A DNA stretch of 64,000 nt from Raphanus sativus (lineage: Eukaryota; Streptophyta; Magnoliopsida; Brassicales; Brassicaceae), in NCBI RefSeq assembly GCF_000801105.2, contig NW_026615392.1, positions 1 to 64,000 of the forward strand, read 5' to 3'. Position 1 is the stretch's first letter; each line of letters opens with the position of its first letter. Positions 1-11,063 of the stretch are shown one piece after another. The notes beneath the pieces were generated by a model. It was not told the DNA's origin, searched no databases, and saw nothing but the letters and a program-made list of their open reading frames with translations. A program made the translations under genes and the position numbers.

Positions 1-85
1 TTAAAACCGCAACTACCCGCACCCGCAAACTCCCGCAACCCAACCGCAACCGCTGCGGTTACACCCAGTCAGGCCCTAAAAGCAG
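1..85. mobile_element. Possible hAT-type transposon end (partial)
   Basis: The first 85 bases are rich in repeated CCGCAACC and CCCGCAA words and end in a block reading GGTTACACCCAGTCAGGCCC, after which composition becomes ordinary. Short subterminal repeats of this kind next to a terminal block are common at the ends of plant hAT elements. The other end lies outside the window and no target duplication can be tested, so the family is a guess. It could equally be another DNA transposon terminus. Confidence 0.25.
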
Positions 86-368
86 CAAAGAAAGCCTTCT
101 TACTGCATCCACATCAGACAGGAAATTCGGCCAGTAGAAATGAAGTATTGTCGACGTCATTTAATGATGGTTTTGTTTGGGCTTTTTTTCTTTTTTAGGC
201 TGTTTGATCAGTAGGCTTATCTTCTTTTAGGCCTGTTTGATGGGCCGACGTTTTCTCCGTAAACCCAACTTCGATTCTAACGATTCTAACTTGGATCTTC
301 ACCTTTCGACCTCCATTTCTCTTCTCTTCCGTTTGAAGGAGTAACTTTCCCTACAAAAGCTCTAATCA

Positions 369-2235
369 GTGGATGCCTTTCGCCTTGTTCTCTGTTTTCT
401 ATATATGAATATTTTGCTAGCTTATTTTCGATCAAAGTTGATAAGAATTCTTAGACACTCATCCAGCAAGAAGACCGTCGCCGCCTCTGCAACTCCGAAA
501 CCTAACGAGAAGACCGCCGTTTCATCTGCCAATCCGATGAACCCAAACGCTGCTACCTCCGTGATGTTCTTCAGAGATGTTTCGCTCGGCCCACGCGAAG
601 CCGATTTGAGGTTCCGTCTGAATCAGTTCTGGAGCTCGATTGACAGGAGACCTGACTTGCCAGCTTATGGCTTTGGCTAATACGAACGTGGATTTTCCGG
701 TATACCTTACCACTCATGCTTTTCCCGTTCTCTAACAATGATTGCTGCAACTAACTCCTTCCTTATTAACCGTTAATTACAAATATTCTCTGCAGACGTT
801 TTTGGTGATGTTGTGGCCATCAAGACCACCTTAAACAATGACAATCAGGCCATCAATGTTTAAAAAGTTAATCGTCGATGTTCTTTTGGGGTTGGTTAAT
901 GTCATGATAAAACCTAAACTCCTTTCCGTATGTGTTTGTGTGTTTGGCATGATTGTAAATCAGCTTCATCATAAATTAGAGGTATCGGGGTTGGAGCCTA
1001 AAGTCATTGTTGCCCACAAACATAAACACAAAATTTAGTACGCTCTCCTCCAAATAATTTTAATTTTTGTGTTTATGTTTGGAGGAGAGCGTACTAAATT
1101 TTCTCATGTGTCATTGCAGGCGGCTTCTCCTGTTGCTACCCCTGGAAGGCTGGAACAAATTATATTTTGACAATGAATACCTTGCCGGCCAGAGTGTTCT
1201 TGCAGTGTAAGACTTACCAAACTGTAACTGTTGTCTAAGATATAATGGAGACGTTGTTCTCGAACATGAGGGAGTTTTTTACTTATTTAGTAGGTTATAT
1301 GGATCTGATGATGGTAACAGCTCCACAGCTTCCAAGTATGTAGGTGTGAAGAAAATTGAAACCAGTAACTCTGCTGAGCTGAACAACTACGTTCTTAACT
1401 CTCCACCACATGTTGGTTAACTTCATTCGTTTTTACCTATATGTTAGCTCATAAACTGGATCCCCACATGCTGTATAACTTTCCTCCTTCTGTGGACCAT
1501 GTAGACTGCAAAGTTTTACACCACTAATGGATGGTTCTACTGCTCCTACTCTAAATGCTACCTAAAACTGCAGCGTGGATTCATGTCTTCACATGAAATA
1601 AGATGACAAATGTTCTCATCGCAGATGTTGCTCAACTCATGGTAATGTCTGGACTCCCCTAATATCCTTTTCAGTTTAAGCAGTCTACATGTTCTATGTT
1701 AGCTTTTCTCATTTTCAAAAATCCACAGAGCGCGAGTGAATCTCTCCAACAGGCAGCACTCCCAACGATGTAACCAAGATACTATCATGCAGACTTTGAC
1801 CTTCCAGCTTGAGCTCTCTGAAATTCATTTCTTCACCAGTGGTACGTATTTTTGACACCAACCGGCGTCCAAATGTGCCTAACTTTTTTGTAGTAGGTTT
1901 GTAATCTATGTGGATAAATATTTATATGTCCAAAATATGCCTAACATTAATCCATGTGAATTAGAACTGACTGGGAGGTGATGATTACCCAGGTGACGAC
2001 ATGCCTGGTGCTGTCAGCCAAACTCTGAATCCAACTCTTGTGCTGACCAAGAGTAAACTCAGAAAACAACACATGAGTTAATGATAGTCCTGTAATTTTA
2101 GAAAGTCTGGTTGACCATCACCACAACCTTCTCAGACTGATGCAGTCGTAAGCTCTGCTGATGAAGCTTCTGCTTCCAAGAAAGCTCCAACGTTTAAGAC
2201 GGCCCGTCACACTTCCAGGATTCCAATCAAAGAGT
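369..2235 (+). pseudogene. Replication protein A 70 kDa-like (RPA1/DUF223 type) pseudogene
   Basis: RPA1 is the large subunit of the single-strand DNA-binding complex. Fragments in order match the plant RPA1-like family: an N-terminal OB-fold start (FFRDVSLGPREADLRFRL, about 564-620), a piece reading YGSDDGNSSTASKYVGVKK then NNYVLNSPPH (1290-1410), and a C-terminal zinc-ribbon piece GWFYCSYSKC (about 1528-1557). A tail of Ser/Ala/Lys-rich sequence follows (2130-2225). The first frame stops at 678-680, only a few residues past the OB-fold start, and later pieces lie in different frames with many stops, so it is dead. The likely original start is an ATG at 537. Plant Helitrons often carry RPA-like genes, and a Helitron 3' terminus lies downstream at 3526, so this may be Helitron cargo; that link is inference. 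Confidence 0.6.
1018..1101. repeat. Two interleaved inverted repeats (A B A' B')
   Basis: Segment A (1018-1033) is the exact reverse complement of 1065-1080, and segment B (1031-1051, 21 bases, containing TAGTACGCTCTCC) is the exact reverse complement of 1081-1101. The pairs cross rather than nest, so an RNA copy could form an H-type pseudoknot or one of two alternative hairpins. It lies inside the RPA1-like pseudogene in what may have been an intron. No protein is involved. Confidence 0.85.
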
Positions 2236-3526
2236 TTAAGAGAGAGAGAGTTTGCAGGCGCATGATCTATCTAAATTTAAAAGTTTGAATTCAATAATAA
2301 TAATAAAGTAATACTTATTTCTTTCTAACGAACCAGCATGATCTGATAATGTTCTTAGCTGTTGAGTTTTAATTTCAAACTTTATTTTCAATGTATCAAG
2401 ATATAATATAATGGGAAAACTGTATCTCATGTATCTGGATTCGTGAACACCAGAAATCTGAAACTAAGATAAGAACCGTCCTATTTAGTTCAACCTAAAT
2501 GATGAATTCGTGAAATTTATTTCCACATCTGTCATGTGGAGCTGTAGATAAGACACTAATCCACACATCAGCCATCTTTGAACAAAAAATTGAATCATGT
2601 CTGAACTTAATTTCAAAATCCTCATTACACACTTGGGAAAGAAGAAGTGAACTGACATTGAAGGTTCACGTAACTTTTTTTGCCAGAAAACATCTCTATA
2701 CGGTTTGGTTCATTTTAATTTTCAGATTATTAATGGTTACACTGCATTTAAGTTATTTTGGCTAAATTACTTGAACCAGTGTAATACTTTATTAATTTAT
2801 AACACTATTTTGAATAAAAGTATTTTCAAATAGCATGAGCAAAATTTCCTAAGAATATTTTTTGTTTTCAAAACAAAGTTCAACAAATGTTAAAATAATT
2901 TACAAACATAGTTAGTAAAACACTAAAAATTAAAGAATAAATCATTATAAATTGAAAATCTAATATAAACCGAAACAAACATATATTATAAAACATCATT
3001 TGTTGTTAAATAAATATATATATATATATGTAATTAATTATTATTGTGACATTATTAAAACTATGTATATATTACTTTAAATATAACTTTTTATGATTAT
3101 CACATTATATTATTTTTCAATTGTTTAGCTTAGAGGTGGATTAATTTATTATCATGATACAATCAATTATTGTAATAGTATTAAAATTATAATCTTAAAA
3201 ATAAAATAAATATTTAATTGCTTACTTTAGATTTTCCTAAACTATATCAAAGTGAAATAGAAAAAAAGATATATAAATCATCACATTTTTCTTAGCTTTT
3301 TAATTTGATAATTTTGTGTTTTGTAACAAAAAAATGTTAGTGGTATTTTCAACTCAAACCTACAAAATCTAATGAAATTATAACTTGATTTCAGAATAAA
3401 AATATATTATATTTATTTTATTCGATCAATAAAATAAAAAAATGTTCGATCAATAAAGTTAAAATATTTTAATATGAAATATTTTTAGTGTAAACTCACC
3501 CGCCCGTAGGGCGGACCAACCACTAG
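2236..3526 (+). mobile_element. Helitron 3' part with terminal hairpin and CTAG end
   Basis: This AT-rich stretch has no credible gene and finishes with a GC-rich hairpin (CCGCCC-GTA-GGGCGG, about 3500-3514) followed nine bases later by CTAG (3523-3526) and then T. A hairpin a few bases before CTRR, with insertion before T, defines Helitron 3' ends. The 5' TC end is not identified and may be left of the window, which would include the RPA1-like pseudogene. Helitrons are rolling-circle transposons; no RepHel protein is encoded here, so this copy is non-autonomous. Confidence 0.6.
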
Positions 3527-5525
3527 TATATATAAAAGTTGAGGTTATAAGCCATTGATGATGTTCATATAAGATTTAAAACAATCAATCACAATAAGAC
3601 AATTTATTATTATAATTTATTACTTTAGAAAAAAATGATAATATTTTCAAAAGAATAAAAAACGAAATTAGTATATCATCTATAATTAAAGTAATAAAAT
3701 AAGTATTAACATTTGACAAGTTACATAAAAATAATTTTTTTAAAAATAGAAATTAAAAGTAAAATAGTAATATTAACAAATGTATTACATTATCAATTTT
3801 GTATAATAAATCTAAAGTACATTTTTGCAAAAATAAAATAATAATTAATGTTCAAATAGTTAAAGTAACAAAAATATTTGAAAACATTTACATGTATAAA
3901 TACAAGAAATTTCCTAATATCATTTAAATTACATAAAGTGTTATTGAGACTATTCTACACTATATAAAAGTTGCATCTAAAAACATTACCAATGTATAAA
4001 AAAAATTCTAATATCATTTTAACTACAGAAATTATTAGTTTGATTATATGTAATTGTCAAAATTTCTAATATCATTAATCCAAAGTATGACAATTAGTTA
4101 TAAAATTTATTATTTGTAAATATGTTAATATTTTCTAAAGAATAAAAAAACTAAATTAGTATTAACACTTGACAAGTTACTTTAAAATACTAACATTTAT
4201 AATAAAAATTAAAAATAAAATATTAACATTAACAAAGTAGCATGTTAGCAATTTTGTATAATAAATCCAAAGTATATTTAGTATAATTATTGTTAAAATA
4301 GTTAAAGTAACAAAAATATTTAAAAACATTTCCTAATATCATTTAAATTATATAAACTATTAGTGTGATTATTCTATACTATAAAAGTTGCATCTAAAAA
4401 CATTAGCAATGTATAAAACAAAAAGTTCTGATATCATTTCAACTACAAAAATTATTAGTGTGATTATATGTAATTGTCAAAATTTCTAATATCATTAAAT
4501 AATTTATAATATATAAATTTAATGTTATAACTTATAAGCTATTTAGTTTTTCTACGTTCGATTTAAAACCATCAATCAAAATCATATCAAATTATTGCAA
4601 AATTTATTTTTTATAAAATATTAAAATTTATAATTCTGGACTATATATATAAAATTTAAGTTTATAAACCGTTGAGGGTGTTCAGATAAGATTTAAAACA
4701 ATTAATCAAAAAAAAAATAAAGATACAATGACTATTTTATCTTATTTGTTTGAAAAATCAAACTAAAATTATTTACTTTACCATAAAATTATATTTATTT
4801 TTATATAAGATTTATTTTAGGAAAATTTTCAGTTACACAAGATTTACTACAGTCAAATATAATTAATTAGTTCAAGTAGAGAATAAACCTAATACTATAG
4901 ATTATTTATATATTATATATTATTTCAGCAGATAAAATTACTTAACATTAGTAAAAGTTCAGTATATTTATTTTCACTATAAAATATCCTACAAAAAATA
5001 TTTAACATTAGTTAAACCTCACCAAAGTAAAAAAATGATTTAAGTTTTAAACTAAATTTATTATATATATATATATTATATATATATAAATAATTAAGTA
5101 AAAGTTTCTCAAGTATTTCTGTACACACAATATATATACATAATCACACATTTATTGTAAAAACAATAAAGTACAAAGAAAACTTAAATATTATGGCGGT
5201 AGATAAAGTATTCATAGTTTTTTATAGCAGTGTATATGCATCGAGCAGTCTATATAATATTAAAAGCTAAAAATTCATATATTTATAAAAAAAATATAAA
5301 TACATTAATAATAGCAATCATAATTCTATAACACAAATAAATAGCTAAGAATTAGTTATTCTAAAATTATAAATTTATTCAGTATATATATAAATATATA
5401 AGAAAAACAGTTAATATTTTAATTGTGCTCATAATGTAAAATTTGCATAAAACAATATTAAAAGTATTACAAAATTAAATTAATTATTAAATCAAACTCG
5501 CGCGTAGCGCGAGTACAAAATCTAG
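3527..5525 (+). mobile_element. Second Helitron-like element, AT-rich, with internal duplication
   Basis: A second 3' terminus sits at 5496-5525: a perfect hairpin (ACTCGCGC-GTA-GCGCGAGT, 5496-5514), seven bases, then CTAG (5522-5525) and T. The body holds no gene. Two diverged copies of one block can be aligned at about 3704-4080 and 4162-4500, both carrying the words TTGACAAGTTAC, TTTTGTATAATAAATC and AAAAGTTGCATCTAAAAAC. A further related start-like block lies at 3527 and 4650 (TTTATAAACC/TTATAAGCC then TTCA-ATAAGATTTAAAACA). The 5' end is uncertain; it may abut the previous terminus. Confidence 0.55.
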
Positions 5526-6236
5526 TAGAACATAAAACATATGAAATTAGTGTAATGGGACATAGTTATCATTTTTTGGCCTAAAAACTAATTTTCCCTT
5601 TATTTATTCACCTTTTCAAAAAAAATTAAAACATTATTTTAATATAACTTTTACAGTTACGCTTGCAAAGAAAAATAGAAAATAGAAGAAAATGCTATTG
5701 GGATAACATGTCTGAGTTTTTGGGTATTCTGGCAAATCATTTTGAAACACTAATAAATATCAAAGAAATCCGACCAAACTTTTTTCTATAACATGTTACC
5801 TTTATTAATATCAAAGAGGTTTGACATAGTACAAAAATCGAAACAAACTAAATACATTTTTAAGTTGAATATGATAATATAAAAGTTATGACACAATTTT
5901 CCTAACTCTTTAACTTTATTATAACCGAACTAATTAACAACTAAGTCTTATGTAAAAAAATTGAACAGTGCGCACACTTTCGTTATCCAACAAAAAATAT
6001 TGAACTCCGAGCAGTTTTCCTTGTAGAAGAGATAACTATTAATGTTTTTTTTTTCTGTAAAGTAACTGCATTGACAAGTTAGGTCTCTTGTCTGCATTGC
6101 ATTTCACAAGTATAGTTACCCGAACATGAGAACTGAAGCAACAAAAACATGAAGTTAACATTGTTGGCGAAAGGACAAAGCCTAAAAAGCAGGTCTTTAT
6201 ATAACAAAAAATAAAGCATAAACAAGAGAAGATCAT
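5526..6236. other. AT-rich spacer, 3' flank of F-box pseudogene
   Basis: No gene, RNA gene or transposon terminus is seen. The right part would be the 3' untranslated region of the minus-strand F-box/LRR pseudogene. Confidence 0.5.
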
Positions 6237-7851
6237 TTAAGCTACAACCAAAGCTTGGGGAGTGTTATCAGAGATTAGTTGGACAATGCAGATGGACGAA
6301 GCTACTGTTGATATTACCCTCTTAAGTTGCCTTGAAACGTGAGTCACATCTTCTACAGTCCATGCAGTATGGTGCAGTATAATTTTTTCAAGATTAGGCA
6401 TTGTCTCCAAGAAATACTTGATCTGCTCAATCTGGCTCTCCATGTTACCATAGTAATCACCCACCCTAAATATCTTTAATACCTTCACCGTACTTGAAGA
6501 TAGGCAACTAAAAATCTCCTCTTCCTCAACGAAAAGTTGGCAGAAACACAGATCACCCCAACTGTCCGTCGCTTTGTTGACGAGTCCCTGGGAAAATATC
6601 TCAGGTATAAAGAAACACAGAAAAAAATAGGCATTTAAAAGTAGCTATTTTCATACTTGAAAGACAAGAGTCTCCAGATTTGGAGAGTTGTTGAGTAGAT
6701 CCATCAATGGTTTCCACCCTACTCTAGGGCTACTCTCGATAGTTAACTCAGTCAAGTTGTTGAATAGTGGTATTGTTTTACAACAGCATGTAAGTACCTG
6801 AAACAAATCAAGAGCAACATGACTATTCGCAATTTTATAGTTAACTGAAATCATAAAAGCAAGAACGATTAAGAGTAATGAAATACAAACCTCAAGAGTG
6901 TCAGCATATAGATAAAGGATATGCACACTGCGTATTCCCATGATGAAATCTGTTGCGTTACCGACCTTCTTGTTAGCCTTGGAGTAATTAATCTGTTGTA
7001 AATCTGAAAAGCTAGCCTCATCCAAAAAGTGCGCCTTTCCATATTGCTTGTATGACATTCGAAGACAGATACGGGCTTCAACAAGCGAACAGAGATTCAC
7101 AATCGGATACGCGTCGGCGATTGTATCAGTAAAATTCAAGTAGACAAGGTTGGGAGTGTCAATTGACACACTCTTTGCATTAGTATCAATCTCGCCCCAG
7201 CAAAATGTTAGTCTCTTGAGAGTTGTGATAGACACAGATGAAAAATTCCATAGTAACCAAGATATATCATACATAACTAGTTCCTCAAGCATGTGACAAC
7301 CGGAAAGTAGCTTAGCAAGCCCAATACCATGATTTTCATAACCTGCCTGAAGAAACAGAGTCTTAAGCTTTGGAAGATATACATCTTGGTTGTCATCAAG
7401 TTTAATGTTGGCGCCATATCCAGACTTTAGTTTAAGCCTAACTAATGTCTCGCTTAAGAAAATCTTTGAAGGAAGCAGAGATTCCGATTGCAAATCCACA
7501 AACAGATTAAGATCCGAGACACCACGTCTCAACACATTGAGAATCCAGGTAAATATACGGATTGGAACAACAGGATTATCGCGATCATCATCTTTTGATA
7601 ATTAAAGAAAACTTGTGTACAGGAGAATTGCCTTGCAAAGCCAATACTCTATCCACGAAAATTTATAAAACTTGTAGAAACCTTGTGGTTATCAAAACAA
7701 GATTAGGGTTACAAGCAAAGAGATAGCGCCATTTTCTGGAGAGAAGTGATGTAGAAGCAGCGGTTTTCATGGGAAGAAATGACAAGATGTGAGAGTGAAG
7801 TTCATCAGGTAAACCGCTGAATATATCAAACCCTATCTTTTTCCCAACCAT
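6237..7851 (-). pseudogene. F-box/LRR/FBD protein gene, frameshifted
   Basis: F-box proteins of this plant family are thought to be SCF ubiquitin-ligase adaptors. Three exons are visible on the minus strand: 7851-6891, 6797-6657 and 6587-6237, with GT/AG introns. The start at 7851 is preceded by a plausible 5'-UTR intron acceptor (TTGTTTTCTTCAG). Order of domains: F-box (DIFSGLPDELHSHILSFLP), LRR region (LPKLKTLFLQ, CHMLEELVMYD), then the FBD domain (NMESQIEQIKYFLETMPNLE). Exon 1 is broken: one A appears missing in the A-run at 7694-7697, one extra in 7658-7661, and one extra base near 7584-7592. The first gives a stop soon after the F-box. Two of the three are in homopolymers, so sequence error is an alternative to true decay. 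The rest of the frame is well preserved. Confidence 0.8.
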
Positions 7852-9285
7852 TTGAGTTACAGCACCTGAAGAAAACAATAACTAATTATACACAATTTCA
7901 GCTTTCTTACGTCTGGTATTTATTTCAAACAAGACGATACAGGAAACTTACTATGGATATGGGAAGATCAAAAACACTATTTGATTCTTGTGGTTGGAGT
8001 TGAAAGGTCTTGGCTACTATATTTGTAGTACGATAGTGAAGAAGCCGGATGGTCGGAGTTTTAAGGTCGGCCCTTGTTTCAAAGATTCTCGGGAAGCAGG
8101 ATTTGTCTTGAACTGAGACCATATTGAATGGGAATTAATAGCTATTCCACCTGTTTTGGCGGTTTATGGTATGGGCCTAAGCCTAGTAATTTCGAAATGA
8201 CAAAATGAATATTTATTGGGCTGACATCGGTATATCCCTTAAACTATAGGTTCTCTATCTAATTACCCGTATACTTTTATGTTCATCACTACACCACCTA
8301 AGTTACCAAGACTTATCACTAAACTACACAGTATTTTTCACTTCTAATTATTTCCACTAGACCTAAACCAGACCGAAACTCACATTTACCAGAATGATTC
8401 TTATATTCTATATCCAAAATAACCACATCGATCCGGAACCAAACGAATAATAAATATATAAAAATATTGGTTATATATACATATACACAACTAAATTATA
8501 TATATATATATATATATATATTTATTTATAATTTAAAATCTATTAAAGTATCCGAAAAAAAAAATAAAATTATTTATAGATTATCCAAAAATTTTAAAAA
8601 AATCTGAAATATCTGAGATTTTTATCCCAAAACATTCTAATTATTTTATATTTTATCTAAAATATCCGATAGTATACCAACAACCCGAAATAACTAAACC
8701 AGAAGTATATGGAAACTGGATTTTTTTGGGATTATTTATCCCTAGTTTTATTTCATAACCAAACCCGAAACCATTCGAATTCGAAACCAAACCAGACTAA
8801 ACCAAGTAGTAAATGGATCCTCCAACCCTTTATCAAAACTACTCGATACCCAAAATATCCGAACCGAATCAAACCGATAACGAAATACCCAAACCTAATT
8901 TCCACATATGTAATTGATTTTTTTAGTTGTGCTTTAACAAAACTAATTGCATTTTAAAAATTACGTTTGTGTTTGACTACTCCACTCCTAAACCAACCCA
9001 ACTTACAAAACATCGTAGACTTTTTCTTCATCAAATTCATTTGTTCATGATCAGAATGCCATTCAGTGTCTTCTTGAGTATTTATAATGCATAAACACAC
9101 TTCATGAGAGAATTGAAATTACTAATACCTTTTTATGTCATATCGTCAAATGCAAAAAAACTTCAATAGTGTAAGAAATAAAACAATGCACTCTTCATGT
9201 GTTGTTTCTAAAATACCAAACGAGATAGATCATACAATTCAGAAATTAATTAAACACCGCTTGTGTTACAAAAAAAAAAATTAAA
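7852..9285. other. AT-rich intergenic region with CCGAA-rich degenerate repeats
   Basis: Contains the 5' flank of the F-box pseudogene, a TA microsatellite at about 8497-8521, and at 8640-8910 a stretch full of degenerate words such as AACCCGAAACC, CCGAACCGAA and AAATATCCG. Similar stretches occur at 26390-26520 and 29890-30030, so this is a dispersed repeat type. No gene is supported; short open frames here are not gene-like. Confidence 0.5.
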
Positions 9286-9906
9286 TGTAAGTGCAAAGAT
9301 GACACCACAATTAAGTAATACAGAAGGTAAATCAGAGAGATAAAATACACAAGCACACACCAATAGCTTTATTAGAATCGCCTTGTAAACCCTATTACAA
9401 GTTCTGCTTAATCAGCTTTACACGTCTAGTGTTACACCCTAACACACGCCACTGAACAATTCCTAAGCTACCCGCTTATGTCTCTCCACCGTCAAGTACT
9501 TCAGCCCCTGCTTCAGCACGACCCAGAACACCTCCAAACGCTTCTCTCTCTCTATAAGATCAGCCTCTGTGTCTCTGTCTCAATACAGACGACCACATAG
9601 CTATCTTATACTAACTCCACGTTCCCGAAACCCTAGTCTCCAAGGAACCACAATATGGACATCTTCCATATCAATAAGTGCAACTTTCCTTTTCTTGGAA
9701 TGCACTTATTCCTTTTCCTTTAAGTCATAAACTTGCTCCTCAAGTTTATTCCTCTTTGCCTTTTCTTCAAGATACTCCCTTGCTCTCCAAGTCTACACGA
9801 CTCCAGCTCAGCATCTCGACTCTACATGGTCTTCACCACTCACCACGACGTCTGCTTCAGCAACTACGTCAGCGACTACTTCAGGGCGGACATCTTTACA
9901 TCAACA
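9286..9906 (-). repeat. 3' LTR of gag-only element
   Basis: Begins TGTAAG and ends CA on the plus strand. It differs from the other LTR at about three positions, for example CTCCAAACGC versus CTCCAAGCGC and GTCTGCTTC versus GTCTGCTAC. Confidence 0.9.
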
Positions 9907-9920
9907 ATCTCCCCCTTTTA
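9907..9920 (-). other. Polypurine tract
   Basis: Read on the minus strand this is a run of A and G (AAAAGGGGGAG) directly before the 3' LTR, as needed to prime plus-strand DNA synthesis in LTR elements. Confidence 0.75.
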
Positions 9921-10397
9921 GCTTTGTGTGCCGATCAAGCACAACCTTCTTCTGGTTCAACAACCACGTTCCCCACCTGGAAACTTCCACACCAATTGTG
10001 CTTTTCTCCCCCACGAGATATGCACCACACCATGCTTTTCTCCCCCATGAGACAAGCATCATCTACTTCAGGACGTCCATCACTATGCTCTTCTCCTCCA
10101 TGAGATATGCACTCCTTGGACCAGAACGTCACCATTCTCCCCCTGCTTGATTGCATACTAAGCTAAAACAAATGCTTAGATGTCAAGCCTTACAGACAAA
10201 CCCGTCTGTTACTCCATGCGTAATCATGATACAGCCTCTGCTGCAGCGGAATAGATTACACGTACTGCATCACGATCTGACGCACTTGTCGAGCTACCTC
10301 TCGACCCACTTCTGTTGAGGACCAGGCTTCCTTCATGCGTCGTCTCCTTGACCATGAGCCTCTTCTCAACCACCCCGAGTGCCCTCTGCACTCGTTG

Positions 10398-11063
10398 CTA
10401 CTGTCTTGGAGTGATTTCGCTATCACCCTCCTGAAGATCCTCTCGCATCACTTCCTGACGCACTTCGATCTCCTTCCCCTTTGTGCTACGGACAACTCCG
10501 TGTCCTAGCTCCAGACTTGATGCTTCTTGATCTTCCTCAAGATCACTCCTACCAGAGTTGCATCCCTCTTCTGATGTCTCTTTCTTGATCTCATCAAGTA
10601 AGCCACTCTTGGCTACAGACACCTCTTCAACCCTCTTGGGTTTAGTGAACGCCTTGTTCACCCTCTTGGTCATGTTTCTGCTCTTCTCACGAGCAAAACA
10701 CTCCACCTTCTTGTGTCCAACCTTCCCACAGAACCAGCAGCACATCCGATGTTGCTTCTTCTTTGGCCTGACACAGTTGTTGATGCACCGATCAACCTCC
10801 TTCCTCGTACCAGCTGCACACCCATGCTTCAGAACCCCCTGTCTGACCTTCATGTTGCTGCACTGATGTATCACTTTCGGCTTGTTACTCACAGCCACGC
10901 GCTGTAGAACTTCCTGCCGCACTTCTTGTCGTACGTCCCGACGCACTTCCTGACAAGCTTCTTTGGCTCCACTTTTTGATGTGCTCCCATGCACGAAATG
11001 TGACAGCCCCTTCTGTACTTCCTTAGTACCCTCAGCTCCTCGATATCCCAGACCCCAGTTCAC
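10398..11063 (-). pseudogene. Frameshifted continuation of gag polyprotein with CCHC zinc knuckle
   Basis: An open frame of about 220 codons with no ATG at its start (first codon GTG) that overlaps the gag stop. It holds a third zinc knuckle, CWFCGKVGHKKVEC, of the kind that sits between gag and protease in copia polyproteins, plus Lys/Arg- and Glu-rich linkers with repeated RQEV words. The gag end (GNQPR) and this frame (VNWGLGY) look like one original frame split by loss of one base around 11060-11066. No protease motif follows before the 3' LTR. Expression as a separate protein is doubtful. Confidence 0.7.

Noticed and set aside
10558..10907. Plus-strand frames opposite the gag-only element
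   Set aside because: Antisense of the zinc-knuckle frame; primer site, purine tract and gag all set the element on the minus strand.
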